Assembly (NCBI RefSeq): GCF_030253575.1
Contig: NC_080561.1
Coordinates: 35,363,564 to 35,427,563 of the forward strand
From: Rhododendron vialii
Lineage: Eukaryota > Streptophyta > Magnoliopsida > Ericales > Ericaceae
Direction of reading: 5' to 3'
Length of the DNA stretch: 64,000 nt
Made by a program: the position numbers and the translations under genes. The notes beneath the pieces are model-generated. The model had not been told where the DNA came from and did not search any database. It worked only from the letters and a program-made list of their open reading frames with translations. The first letter of the stretch is position 1. Every line of letters begins with the position of its first letter. This document shows, piece after piece, positions 47,063-58,818 of the stretch.

Positions 47063-47090
47063 CAGCCAATCATTTCGCCTATATATATGA
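47063..47090 (+). promoter_or_regulatory. CAAT and TATA boxes of the B3 gene
   Basis: CAGCCAAT at 47063-47070 and CTATATATATGA at 47079-47090 lie about 250 bp before the B3 gene start. This predicts a transcript start near 47115 and a leader of about 220 bases. Confidence 0.5.
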
Positions 47091-47336
47091 ACATGCTGAC
47101 GTATTTCAAACAAACACAAATTCTTTTAACTAAGGAAACTTGGGCTGCAAGTACTTTCTAATTTCCGATAACCTCACTCACAAGTACCCTCTGACCGATT
47201 TCTCTTACCAAGATTCCTCATTGTCATAAAACAAAAAAGGTTCTTCCCTTTACCATCCTCTGTTACTCGATCTGTTCTGGTTTTTTTTTAATCTGTTCTA
47301 TAGAGTGTTTGTTTTTGTTGAAGGAGAAGAAGAAGA

Positions 47337-48373
47337 ATGGAGGAAGAGTTGAGTGCTTACGATTCTGAGGTTATGGAATCCGGGTACGATTACTTTAAAT
47401 TCGAAGAGGTAATGAAGCAATCAAGAGAGTATCTACTTAAACTTGATACCGTGAAAAGATTGGAGATTATCAAAGAAGTGCTCAAGAACCCAAATTTCGA
47501 TGACACGGATGTGTATTACCTCACTATGATCGAGATACAGCACCCAGCCTACAAGCCACCACCTGTGGTGCCTAAGAAACCACCCCCCAAAATTCGATTC
47601 GTGGTGAGGGGAAGGCAACCCACCAACCCCGTTCGGGAGGAAGAAAAGGCAGGCGAGAAAACTGAAAAAACTGGTCGAAAAAGGCCACGGGGCAGCAGTG
47701 ATTGGGAATTTGATGAGGAAGAAGAAAAGAAGAGGGCGATCAAGAAGAGAGCGAACAAGAAGGTGAATAAGTCGGTTGAAAAGAAGATGAACGTGGATAA
47801 TGTTGTTTTACTACCAGAAATCGTACCAGACCTGCCTGATGAATTCAAGGAAAGAATCCGAAATCTTGGGGGAACCAAGGCTACTTTGGTAATTCAAAAG
47901 GAACTGGAAGCCACAGACGTCAGCATTGACCACAAACGCCTCTCTCTCCCGTGGGGTAAACTCAAAGACAAGCACTTTGTTTGGTTTAGATTTTAGAAAG
48001 TTATTTTTGAGAGTTGGAGTGGTAATGAGTGGAGAGAGATAGAGAGAAAGATTTATTGAAAACTGTGCCGAGAGTTGAGAGTTACTCTCAAAAAGTCCAT
48101 CCAAGCAAAGTGAAGGAGTTTTTGAGTGGGGAAAAGAAGGCCTTTAGGCAAAATGGTAAAGGTGTTCCCAAGATGGCAGTGCGTCTTATTGCAGAGAATG
48201 GAAGGGAACACGAGATAGATATAAGGCAGTGGAACATGGCGAAAGGAATATATAATGTGGTGAAAGGTTGGAATGATGTTGTGCACGACCATGGACTGTG
48301 CGCGAAATGGATAGTGCAACTTTGGTCATTTAGAGTAGAGGGAAACCTCTGGTTTGCACTTGTTAAACTCTGA
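47337..48373 (+). CDS. DUF313-type B3 domain protein, domain split between two frames
   Basis: The first part (47337-47996, 219 aa) has an acidic N-terminus, a Pro-rich stretch (AYKPPPVVPKKPPPKIRF), a Lys-rich nuclear-type segment (KKRAIKKRANKKVNKS) and the start of a plant B3 DNA-binding domain of the DUF313 group (LPDEFKERIRNLGGTKATLV, IQKELEATDVSIDHKRLSLP). The rest of the domain is in another frame at about 48032-48373 (KMAVRLIAENGREHEIDIRQ, WNMAKGIYNVVKGWNDVV, IVQLWSFRVEGNLWFALVKL). Either a short intron of about 55-80 bases (a GTAAAC at 47955 could be the donor, with an AG near 48034) or a frameshift separates them. Such proteins are nuclear and mostly uncharacterised. Order, spacing and an otherwise open second half favour a gene that is intact or recently broken. 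Confidence 0.75.
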
Positions 48374-48711
48374 ATTAGCAAGTAACTAACCAGTAATCCT
48401 TTGAGATTGACGAGTCCTTCCGTTATATATTATTGGTAGAATTATCAAAGGTAAAATCTTCAGCCTTGAGATTTTTGTCCAGTTCTTATTTAGCACAAGG
48501 GGGTATGCCCCCTTTTAGTGTTCTGGTAAATACTGCAGATTCTTTAAGGAAATTATGATAGTTTTTGAGGCATCATTCTTTCTGAGACACAAGGATTATT
48601 TCAGTCGAATCAATACTTTTCTTGTAATTGGTATTGTAGCTTTTCCTCGTAAAGCATGCCTACATTTCAATGCGCTTGTTTGTGCTACTTTTACTTTCAA
48701 GTATCTCTATC

Positions 48712-50193
48712 TTTTCTTCCCTTTTGAAAGAATGTTTTCATTTGGACGTCAGGAAAACTAAAAAGATTAGCATTAAAAGGGCGTTCGGATAGTATAAAAG
48801 TGTCAAAGTTTGGGGCTGCTGTTACTTGGATTAAGCACTGATAGGCATTGACTAAGAATTTGGATGCCACAACACCAAATATAGCAACTTTTACGCTTTT
48901 AGCTCCAGAGTTTGGATGCCACAACACCAAATATACCCTTCACCAGATTAGTTATTTATGATTAGTGTAACCCAAATCTAAAGCTTGACCATAGTGTTGA
49001 TTGATTGCGACTGGAAAGTTAGGCCTTTAAAGAATTGAGTCCCAGTTTTGAAACTGATGAGAGGATCTGCTGCTTTTCTTTTCTTTTTTCCCATTTCGGT
49101 TATGTAGCTGCTTGGGCTGATTTTTGGTCCTGCAATAGGCTGGACACGTTTGGTTCTTGATTTTTGATTAAGGGAAAGGCTGAAACTTGAAAGATTGCAG
49201 AAAATTATTGCTTATGGGCATAATAGCTTTTGGATCATGTGAAATGGAAAATCTAACACCCTCATATCACATTCCCAGTTTCTAATCTAGGCTTCTTTCT
49301 GTTAAAGAAAAAAAAAACCCACAATTGGAACAAACAAAGATGTTGGCTACGTATTTTTGTTGAATGAATTTTATCTATCTGTATGAATATGGTTGATTCT
49401 TTATGTTGCTCGGTTGAAATGAAATGGATGGTGAAACCGTGTTCAAAAGAATCGGTACAATATAAAATTGGATTTGTTTTTTGCTATTTTGGGGTTGCCC
49501 GAGGGAAGGATCATGCTTCTACTTGACTTTGACTATCACTTCTTTACTCAAAACATTGCTAGTATGCACCTCTAAACTCACCAGCAACAGCAAAAGCCCG
49601 GAAAAATTAAGCAGATGAACAGCAATATCGCTTGTATATATATGGCTGTTTTCCTGATCATGCTGTTGATCATGTTTACAGTACTCATTTACCTATTACA
49701 AAACATCCGACTATACATATAAATCAAAAGATTCGGTATAGCTCTTTTGCTTTCTTTTGGAGCAAATGATAGTCAATACTGTTTCTAATTGAAATATCAA
49801 AGATTATACGTGGAAAGCACATACTTATCATTTAGGACCTCACACTGTGTCACATAAATTCGGAAGAATGGGATCCATTCTGCCATCTCCCAAAACAAGA
49901 AATTTTTGTGGAACTTGACGAATTAGAATGAAAAAAATGTATAGATGAGATCACACACGAATCTTATATTGTCTCTCTCTTTTTCCTTCAAAGATGACCA
50001 ACCCTCTTACAACAATGTGCTCTTAATCGAAGTAAGTAGAAGACAAAAGAGGAACATGAGAAACAGAAAGTAGCAGCTGAAGAGATATGTATAGTTTGGG
50101 GAAGTTTAGGAAACTTTAGTTGACAGCAAGTTCGGAAAAGTTCTAAAAAGGTTGTTAGAACTTGTTTTGGCGGGTAAATCTAGAAGTTCGTTT
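48712..50193. repeat. Left arm of a large inverted duplication
   Basis: Inverted partner of 52118-53108. Matched landmarks in order: CATTTGGACGTCAGGAAAAC, TTGGATTAAGCACTGATA, GGTTCTTGATTTTTGATTA, TGGATCATGTGAAATGG, GGTGAAACCGTGTTC, GGAAAAATTAAGCAGATGAA and GGCGGGTAAATCTAGAAG. This arm is about 0.5 kb longer than the other because of insertions, one at about 48845-49080 with its own short repeat (TTTGGATGCCACAACACC twice). Non-coding. Confidence 0.88.
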
Positions 50194-50538
50194 TAACTTA
50201 TAAAGCCGTTCTTGTTGTTCTTGTTCTTTCCATGGAGGGACTCAATCCATAATGAAATCTAAAAATCTGCCCAACATCCTGTTGATCTGTTATTATCCGC
50301 AGACATCAAGTCGATCTTGAATGTCATGGAAACTCGTATACACATGCCAAGTATGTAGACTCTTTTAACAGAAAAATAAATGTGCATAGCACACTTTTAC
50401 TTCACTTAGGATCTCACCTTTCTTGCAGATAATATTAAAATCCGAATGACAATGACAATGCCAAGAAAGGAGAATTGGCATACCCTTTGGAAATGGCAGA
50501 AAACCAATTCTGTTTCACGTTCTTGTCCACTCTATAAT

Positions 50539-51152
50539 TGATGCGGTGCGCATAAAGGAGGAGTACCACCTAAAGCAGTCCAAGCATTCCAAGGCTTACT
50601 AGTTGGTAATTTCGTAGATAACTGACCGAGGCCTTTGGTTTTGGGCCCACTTGGATTCGATCCGGAATGGCCCCAAGCAGACCACTGGCCCAGTACCCTA
50701 ATTTTGATCCACAGGCCACACCACATGGCCCAAAAGCTTAAGCCCCAGTCAGGACACATCGCCTTTGGCCATGTGCCGCGTGTTTTTTAGCCTTTTTCGG
50801 CCGTTTAGGGTTCCGAAGGACCAAATTTGCCGTTTTAGGAAATAATCTTTTTGCTTATAACTTTTGATAAGAAAGTCCAATAACATTCATTTTTGTTGGA
50901 GACGTTTTATTTTTTCTTATATTTTCAGAATATGTAATAATTTTGGAACTTTCCGAAATTGGTGTTTTTTTTCCTTTTCCTAGTAGGGTTAGGGTTTACA
51001 TCCTATTTAAGGAGTTGTGAGCCTTAGGGCTAGATAGTTTTTGATTATTATTGATTGACAAAGTGTCTAGAGAGAGTTTCTCTATATCTATCTCGTTTGT
51101 GATTGTCCTTGTTGCACGTTTGTTCTTCGATTTATAATTCTGCCCTGCATCA
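50539..51152 (+). mobile_element. Solo LTR, 614 bp
   Basis: Begins TGATGCGGTG and ends CCTGCATCA, so the LTR ends TGATGC/GCATCA are present. It is flanked by identical 5-mers ATAAT (50534-50538 and 51153-51157). A TATA-like CCTATTTAAGG lies near 51002. No internal region is present. Superfamily undetermined. It sits in the spacer of the inverted duplication. Confidence 0.8.
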
Positions 51153-51189
51153 ATAATGTATAAACCACTGTTGCAAGGCTGGATCATAT

Positions 51190-51640
51190 AACTTGTTCAG
51201 AACAAATCCAATGGACTCATAGAGGACGAGGTTTGGTGAGAAGCTACAATGGATTGCAAACACCTTCCAACTATATAGTGCAGTTTGATACAACAAAAAA
51301 CCATTTCTTGGCTGCTGGTGATAACCATGTTATCAAATTCTGGGACATGGGTGGTGATAATCTCCTGGCGATTTCTGATGTAGGGCTCCATTTACCCGTA
51401 AGTCACTTCAAAAGTTTTGCTAAACTTTGATCTCCACAAATGGGCATCTGTTCTACAAACGTAAGAAACTGCAATAGTTGATTTTTAATTTCTCGAATCC
51501 TGGCTGCCTCTACGAGTAGCAATGAGATCAAAATATTAGCTCCTATTCCGACATTGCAAGCTTATAAAACTCCTTCACTCATCGACGAACAGAGAATCCT
51601 GGCTGCAAATGCTGTAGGTTTGATATCGGTTTTTGTCGTC
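51190..51640 (+). pseudogene. TOPLESS-family WD40 fragment
   Basis: The plus strand reads VRSYNGLQTPSNYIVQFDTT, then NHFLAAGDNHVIKFWDM and LLAISDVG, closely matching the WD40 segment of TOPLESS/TPR co-repressors (RTYSGFRKRSLGVVQFDTT... IKFWDM). After about 100 bp a second piece reads ILAASTSSNEIKILA, matching the following blade (LLAVTTSDNGIKILA). Only about two of the fourteen or so blades are present, with divergent residues and no start, so it is a captured or leftover fragment. It lies between the arms of the inverted duplication, directly after the solo LTR. Confidence 0.8.
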
Positions 51641-52117
51641 ATGGGTTTGTTTTTGCCTTGCTTGTTACTTGGTTTTGAGGAGCATTTAGGAAAAAATTTG
51701 AAGCCCCTATCAGTTAAATATTTGGCTTCAAGCTGCAGTCTTTCTTCCAGTTAATACGGACCAGCATCTACGCATACATTGTTGCCAAAATTCATTTTAT
51801 ACGTAACCACATCTTGTTGGCGTAAACTACCATGAAAAATTAAATTACAAAGTGACTCCTTCCTATCGCTTTGCATCATCTCAACTTAAGTCAAAGATGC
51901 TCAACCTGAAATTATGTTCAGGAATAGCTTTCTTGAACCACACCTTCCCAAATAAACTGACAGCGAACATTCAGAAAGAGAAATTCAGTGGTTATTTTGA
52001 AATGTTGAATGCATGCCTCTATGCAGCGAATGTGTAGAGTATAGACTATAAGTGCCGATAAAAAAGTTTAGTGTGCATAAAAGCATGTATTAGGCAATAG
52101 CCATAAGCACTGGCAAA

Positions 52118-53108
52118 CGACCTTCTAGATTTACCGCCAAAAAAAGTCCTGAAAACCTTTTTAAAACTTTCCAAAACTTGCTGTCAATTGAAGTTTCCAA
52201 AACTTTTCCAACCATTACATACCCTATACATCCATACCAATGCATTCCCTAACGTACTATAACTAGTATGTTGAATCAACTCAGAGTCGGCTAAATTGTT
52301 ACCTTCCTATACAATTTGAAATAAGCAGTCTGAATAGAATTACAGTTTTGGAGTATGTTCCTCTTGAAGCAGAACTAATCCTGTCATACAGCAATATACA
52401 AGTGCCATTGCAGTTCATCTGCTTAATTTTTCCTGGCTTTGGCTTTCAGCGATGAGTTCAGAGGTGCATTACCTTCTCGGGCAATCCCAAAATAGCAACA
52501 ACAAAAAAAATCCATGTTTATATTCTACAGATTCATCTGAACATGGTTTCACCATCCTTTTATTTCAACCAAGCAACATACAGAATCCACCACATTCATA
52601 CAAATAGACAAATTTCATTCCACATAAATACTTGGCCAACATCTTCATTCATTCCAATCGTGGGTTTTTTCTTTTAACAGAAAGAAGCCTAGATTAGAAA
52701 TTAGGCATGTGGGGTGTTAGATTCTCCACATCACATGATCCAAAAGCTACTATGCCCATGTGCAATAATTTTCTGCAATCCTTCAGCCTTTCCATTAATC
52801 AAAAATCAAGAACCAAAAGTGTCTTGCCGTATTGCAGGACCAAATGTACCCTGCAGTACAGCAGAAATCAGCCCAAGCAGCCACATAACCAAAATTGGGG
52901 TGTGTGTGTGTGTGTGGGGTGGGGGGTAAATGCTTATCAGTACTTAATCCAAGCAACAACAGCAAACTATTCACACTTTTACATTATCAGAAAACGCCCT
53001 TTTAATGCTATTCATTTTAGTTTTCCTGACGTCCAAACTAACCTTTTAATGCTATTTATTTTAGTTTTCTCGACGTCCAAACTAAAACAGTTTCAAAAGG
53101 GCAGAAAG
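52118..53108. repeat. Right arm of the large inverted duplication
   Basis: Reverse complement of 48712-50193. Landmarks include CTTCTAGATTTACCGCC, TTCATCTGCTTAATTTTTCC, GAACATGGTTTCACCATCC, CATCACATGATCCAAAAGCT, TAATCAAAAATCAAGAACC and TTTTCCTGACGTCCAAAC. Near the outer end a 45-50-bp piece (CTTTTAATGCTATT...GACGTCCAAACTAA) is repeated in tandem. It also holds a (TG)n tract at about 52899-52915. Confidence 0.88.
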
Positions 53109-53652
53109 ATCATGCTGCATTTTTCAACTTAGATCTGTGTTGTCAAATGTAGGGTTACCAAATCAAACAAATCAATCATGAATCATGATTGTTTTGGTTT
53201 GATTCATTTTGAAATAGGTAATCATCTTCAAATTTACCATGAAATATGTGAAAATACCACAATTGCTGGAAAGTTACATTCGCTTTTTGGAAGTCTATTT
53301 GTTTTTCGAAAGTATATTTCTCTTTTTCCTCTCCAATCATCATTTTTTTTTTAATTCCCTAGAATTGTGCATTTCTCCCATTTTGAAATCACGTCTAAAA
53401 TATCATAAAAATCAAATCCCACCAAGATAGGAAACAAATGTATAACTACACCTACATATATTTCAAACAGTCCCCTTAAATTAGGAAACATTAAATGTGG
53501 ATATCATCATAAAAGGGTAATCAAGATAATTCACACATTTGAAAAGATGAAAACATATCCACAAAAAGTAGATGGGATGAATACTTGATATATGGTTGAT
53601 TGGAGAAATATTTGATTCATTAAAGATGGTCTCACTCGATTTATATGGATAC

Positions 53653-53684
<32 letters not shown>
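53653..53684. repeat. (TC)n microsatellite
   Basis: About 16 TC units; shadow Arg-Glu peptides are read from it on the other strand. Confidence 0.95.
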
Positions 53685-53686
<2 letters not shown>

Positions 53687-53863
53687 GAAATGGAGGGATT
53701 CTCATAAAAACCCTAAAAATAAAAAGCAACCTATAAATCTGAAATTCCAAAGCCGTAAAGATGATAAAGAAGAAGAGCATTACTATCTCCGATGACGGTG
53801 GGACCATGGATTCCTCCTTCTTAGGATCTATTTGCAACTACAAAATCTATGCAAGTATCAATA

Positions 53864-54480
53864 ATCCATAAGCATAGAAAGTCCTTGCAACACGCTTTAC
53901 TAATTCTAAGAACTCCATCTTCACTCTCTTCATGGATTTCGTGGATCAAGGAATGCATGTCAACTGCAACTCTATCCATTCTTGTCAATGGCTCAACAAC
54001 TAAAGAGTTCCCAATGCATAGAGGATTGAGACAAGGTAATCCCTTTAATCCTCTCTTATTTTATGTTGTCGTTAGCTCAACAACTAAGACTACGTAAAGT
54101 ATTGGAAAACTACTACTTGTTCTACTTTGATGCTCGTTATAATGCCATATTCTCTATTTCATGGAAGTGCAGATAAGTGACAGAAGAGTTTCCAAAAGGT
54201 ATCCGATATTTCAAGGACAAAGAAAATTAATGTTAAAATAATTGATTCGTTCAATGAGAATCAAATATGTGCCAGTGGGTATCAAAGGAGTATTCATATC
54301 CTATATCCTAAATGGACACGACACGGATGTGACACCCATCTCTATGTACTCATGCAGTCATACTTCATATGTGTAGACTCCAACCTTTCAAAGTAGGCCC
54401 TAGCCACTTGAGTATGATCAAGGATAATCTAAATTCTAATATACTGTCATTAACCAATTTCCTATATAACTCTGACTACC
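53864..54480 (+). mobile_element. LINE reverse transcriptase fragment between 21-bp direct repeats
   Basis: At 53920-54085 the plus strand reads WISWIKECMSTATLSILVNG, then TTKEFPMHRGLRQGNPFNPL, the conserved core before and at the RGLRQGDPLSP motif of plant L1 reverse transcriptase. Only about 80 residues remain. The interval is bounded by AAATCTATGCAAGTATCAATA at 53843-53863 and again at 54481-54501, which may be target duplications, although no poly(A) tail is visible at the right end. Confidence 0.75.
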
Positions 54481-54667
54481 AAATCTATGCAAGTATCAAT
54501 AAGGATATGTGGATTTGAAACCCCCAAAAACCTTTAAATACAAAAGCTAATGTAATATATGGTATACACAACTAATCAACTATTAATCAACAAAAGAAAG
54601 GGACAGTCATTTCTATGTTGGCAATATACCGGGTAAGTGATAACTCTTTGAACTTTCACCTAGAAAA

Positions 54668-55400
54668 GCTTCATGGTATCTCCGAATCTGTCATCCGTGA
54701 TTAGGATAGACGAGAGTCTCGTGGTAAGGGTCTATTCCTCCCATTGGTGGTCATTGGTTTTGGGATTGTCACCCTTAGGATCCCTTAAAGGACATGATAT
54801 TTTCAATTATGATTTTTCTTTTTGCTTGCAGAACATTTTTTTTAAAATTAACGAGTTCAATTTAGTTTTGAGTTGGGCGAGTTTAATTCTGAATTCGAAT
54901 TTGGTGAATTTGATTCTGAGTTTTTGATCGGAAATGAGAAGAAGGCTAACTTGGAATTTTTACCGATGGGTCTCACAAGAGTGAAAGAATTCAACAAGTC
55001 TGAACTAGACGATGATTTGGGAATAGAGTAGTTTGTTGTTGTAATGAAAGATGGAAATGACATTTTCAAACTAACCCCTGACCTTTGAAAAGAGAGAAGG
55101 ATAAACCCTAGTGTACCGTACATATGCGTCCACGTGGAGGCCACGTCACCCATCCCGTTTGTTTTCAGACGGAGTGTAATGGGAGAGGTTTAATTGATGA
55201 TTTTCTCAAGATTACAGGTGTTTATTCGACATTTCTCAAAGGTCAGGGGTCTACTTGTGATTTGGGTGAAAGTTTAGGGAGTGGAGTCTCCATGAAGTTT
55301 AGCACGAGCATCGAATAGCTGAGCCTGACATGTACAAAAGCGTTTGATCTTGCTGTCTGATCAAGATCAGATCAACAAAAGAAACCCCAAGTTCTTGATC
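54668..55400. repeat. 5' flank of the F-box gene, duplicated at 27.4-29.5 kb
   Basis: Collinear with 27407-29540 once the MULE and MITE there are removed (GCTTCATGGTATCTCCGAA, GGGATTGTCAC...AGGATCCCTTAAAGG, CGAGTTTAATTCTGAATTCG, CGTCCACGTGGAG are shared). It contains the empty insertion site of the MULE near 54749. This stretch includes the F-box gene's promoter; a CACGTG box lies at about 55130. Confidence 0.85.
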
Positions 55401-55426
55401 AGAGAGAGAGAGAGAGAGAGAGAGAA

Positions 55427-56542
55427 ATGGCGTACATTCCCACGGGCTTGATATCCAACATTCTCTCGAGGTTGCCGGTGAAACCACTTCTCCGCTTCAG
55501 GTGCGTTTCTAAGCCTTGGCGTGACCTCATCGACGACCGCCATTTCATCAGATCGCACATCAATCGGTCATTCGAATCCAAGAACAATCTCAGTGTCATG
55601 CTTTGGTACGATGATATCTACTCCCTCCCGTTTGACTCGCTCAACGATGCTGTCACTGAACTTGATTGGCCTTTCAAGTATTCGGTCGACAAAACTTATT
55701 TTTTAGGTTGCTGTGATGGTCTGGTGTGCTTGGGTATTGGCAATGAAAATGCGGTTATTTGGAACCCTGCGACCCGAAAATATCGAAAATTGCCCGTTGC
55801 ACCGATTGAATACCCTCAGGGTTATGTTGGTGAACCGGAGATATTGTTCGCCATCGGGTATGATTCGGTCGCTGATGATTATAAGGTAGTGAAGATTACT
55901 AGTTGTGATTTTAGTAAATATGATTCGGAAGTAAGGGTTTACAGTATGAAGTTGGATTCCTGGCGAAGGGTTGGGGATATTCCTCGCCAACATTATATTC
56001 AGTGGGGTTATGGAAGGCTGAACGTGTTTGTATGTGGTTCTTTACACTGGATGCTTGGTCCAGAGCATTCGATTGTTGCTTTTGATATGGCGGCTGAGGA
56101 GCATCGATTGCTGCCGGGGCCCGAGTGTAAAAATACCTGGATTCCGGGGGAATTGGGAGGGTGTCTGTGTATATTTGACAATTATGTTGGACTCCGTATT
56201 GAGGCATGGGTGATGAAGGATTATGGCATGAAAGAATCATGGACTCGAATGTTCTCCATTCCCCATGATTGTCCTTTGTCTTTTGAAATGGCGGTTCCCT
56301 TGACTTATTCGAAGGACGGTGGCAAAGTTCTATTGCTGCAAGACTGCGAAAAGTTTGTGTGGTATGATATTGAACATCAAGTCAGGGAGGATATCGGTAC
56401 CCTTGGTCTTTTATGGGAGTATTTTGAGGCAATGATGTGTGTGGAAAGCCTTGTTCCTGTGGAAGGAGGTGAAAGTGATGAAAAGAAGCAGGACGGACAG
56501 GAGGAGGAAGAAGCAGCAGCAGCGAAAAGAATAATCCATTGA
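55427..56542 (+). CDS. F-box protein with FBA domain (CPR1/CPR30-like group), 371 aa
   Basis: Intronless gene for an SCF ubiquitin-ligase substrate receptor. The N-terminal F-box (residues 5-45: IPTGLISNILSRLPVKPLLR, FRCVSKPWRDLIDDRHFIRS) should bind the SKP1/ASK adaptor. The FBA interaction domain follows, with GCCDGLVCLG, IWNPATRKYRKLP, FAIGYDSVADDYKVVKI, VRVYSMKLDSWRRV and FVCGSLHWML, then LTYSKDGGKVLLLQ and FVWYDIEHQV. The tail is Glu- and Ala-rich (DGQEEEEAAAAKRIIH). Length and order are normal for the family. The Arabidopsis relative CPR1 controls NLR levels, but this group is very large and the target is unknown. The start codon follows a GA repeat (about 55401-55424) by a few bases. 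A truncated duplicate lies at 29563. Confidence 0.95.
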   Translation: MAYIPTGLISNILSRLPVKPLLRFRCVSKPWRDLIDDRHFIRSHINRSFESKNNLSVMLWYDDIYSLPFDSLNDAVTELDWPFKYSVDKTYFLGCCDGLVCLGIGNENAVIWNPATRKYRKLPVAPIEYPQGYVGEPEILFAIGYDSVADDYKVVKITSCDFSKYDSEVRVYSMKLDSWRRVGDIPRQHYIQWGYGRLNVFVCGSLHWMLGPEHSIVAFDMAAEEHRLLPGPECKNTWIPGELGGCLCIFDNYVGLRIEAWVMKDYGMKESWTRMFSIPHDCPLSFEMAVPLTYSKDGGKVLLLQDCEKFVWYDIEHQVREDIGTLGLLWEYFEAMMCVESLVPVEGGESDEKKQDGQEEEEAAAAKRIIH

Positions 56543-58818
56543 AGAGGTGGGTTAATAAGGTGGCCTTTACCTGTTGAAATAGGAATTCCTCTGTGAAGTT
56601 AGAACATTAGTAAGAATGTAAGCTACAAAAGTATTCTATCAACCGGTACATTTTTTCAATTTTGACCATGTAGTCGAGTAGTATGTTTTGCAAGTTAATT
56701 AGGAATTTAGGATGACAATCTAGTAGCAATGCACCCCACCCTACCTCTTTTCATCTGTCCTGCATTTTGTTCTAAGATTTCTTCTGAACCCAGTTAGCAA
56801 ACTAAAAAGATAAGAAATTTGGGTGGATAAAACAGCATTCATGCCTGCGCTTGTAGTTTTGTGAACTTTTCTAGTTTTCTTCATTTGAGGGGCACGCGAA
56901 AACTATGGTAAGATCTTGTCAAGGTGTGTTTTCCATAATGGTGAAGTGATTGTGAAGCTAACTATTAGGCATTGCAATTTTCTCGTAGTTCTTAGCTACT
57001 GCCACGTGAACTTACATGTAATATGCCCTTTGCTGATCAATGATTCTTGTTGGTACAATGTCTGGGTGTGTTGTATGTGGTTGATATGTGGCATTACGTG
57101 AGACATTGTATCTAGAATTATCTGTCAACTGTATAACTGGTGACTTGTGGGTTTATTACGTGTCTATGGCTACCTTTTTAACAAATACTTTGGCTTCTTT
57201 TAGTGATTGCACATGTTCCCATATTTGCTTGCATAGTAGCATGTGAGATATGCATGTGAGTCTTATTATGTTCCATTGCCATTGTCTGAATCACCCTCTG
57301 GTTTCACAGCTTGATTTAGGTGGATCTTTTATCTTCCTTCAAAGCACATAACATGATTGCTCAACAAAATCATTCGATTCAATTGATATACGAACCTTTT
57401 CCTATATTTCTATTGTTTCTAGCTATGCACATTCTAAGTCATAGTTGCCAATAGTGCTGACCTGCATTCAATTCTTCAGGATGGATTGTTTTGATAGCTC
57501 TTATATTTTATTCGTGATACTTTTTGGAGAGGTAAACATTGTGCTCCTTGGTGGTGGTACCCTGGGCGAGCTCCCAACCCAAAGCACCTAGTAAGGCTCG
57601 CTTGAGCCGCGCATAGGCTGAGGAAAACCCTTAGTGATTAGGCCCACCTAATATTAGTTGGCTGAATGTCATTGATCCATACCAAAATGATGCGTTAAGC
57701 ATCAGACTTTAGCAGTTGGTAGTGAAATTCCTAATGCACAGGGATTTAGGATATGCATGAACAGTTAGTCCTAGAGATATCAAATTAGAGTCCGCGTTCG
57801 TTTGATAAACATTTGAGTTGTAGATGATCATACCCGCCCCCAAGCAAACATTGTGTTGATTTTTAATCGTGTTATACTGTTGGAGAACACATCAACCATA
57901 CCTATAAGAAATAGAACTTGAGCAAGAATAGGGTTTCGAAAATATATGTATTATTTAAAGAAGGCTCATTGAGTTGAGGAGCAGGCCTTTGAATCCCTTT
58001 TTGGGATACCAATTTTGGATAGAATTTGTAATGCTTAAGTTGAGGGCCTTGAGGCTACGGAGACTGCCAAAGACAATGTACAATATAAGGAAGTCTCTGA
58101 AAGGGAGTCCATGCCAAAGCATGATTATTTCTCAGTTTAGGGCTATTCATTTGCCTGAGATATAATGAAATCTCTCACTGCAATTTATGTGTTCTTTTAT
58201 TCATGAGTGGATATTGGAGTCGCATTGAGGGTTGTTTGGCCTACCCACAGACAAACAGTTGATATTATTGTGCAAATTAGCTGAATAATCAAGACAAAAA
58301 AGTAACTGATTTATTCTGATCAACTGCAGTTCATTGTATGACCAACTAAAGTAAGATAAATAAATAAGATTTCATTGTCTGCACTTTGAACTTCCTTGAT
58401 GATCAGAGCAGTCCAGTGGTGGCAAAATGGCTTAAGCCGTTGCCAAGAAATGGCCAAAAATGAGAAAAATGGTGCCCCGATAATGTGCCATTTTCGCAGC
58501 CAAAAAAACGTCTGGAGCCATTTTGTTGTCTGCACTCTGAACTTCTTGATCTTCTTTCGAGATCACTGAGTGCCGTGAATTATGAGGTTGGTAATGATAG
58601 GCCATCTTCTGAGTTCTTCAATAATGGGACTCTCTCTTAGTCTTTGGTGGATATTGATAGCAGGGAACAAAATCTCATTTCATATCCATCAAAACAGCCT
58701 AGTGTGTTTCTATTTGCTCAGTGACCGAGACAATGCTTTAGTGGAATCTCGATATTTCTATGTTTCCACAGACTCATACTGGATTGCACCGAAACATATC
58801 AAACTGACATGCAACATG
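56543..58818. other. 3' flank and gene-poor stretch
   Basis: The F-box 3' UTR presumably occupies the first few hundred bases. A C/G-richer piece at about 57535-57640 and the foldback word pair near 58430-58500 (AAAATGGC...GCCATTTT) are the only structure I see. No gene is recognised. Confidence 0.4.

Noticed and set aside
48712-53108. Interpreting the inverted arms as LTRs of a retroelement
   Set aside because: The arms are inverted, not direct, differ by insertions and lack LTR ends.
53843-54501. Calling the 21-bp repeats a firm LINE target duplication
   Set aside because: There is no poly(A) tail and the RT piece is internal; kept only as an observation.
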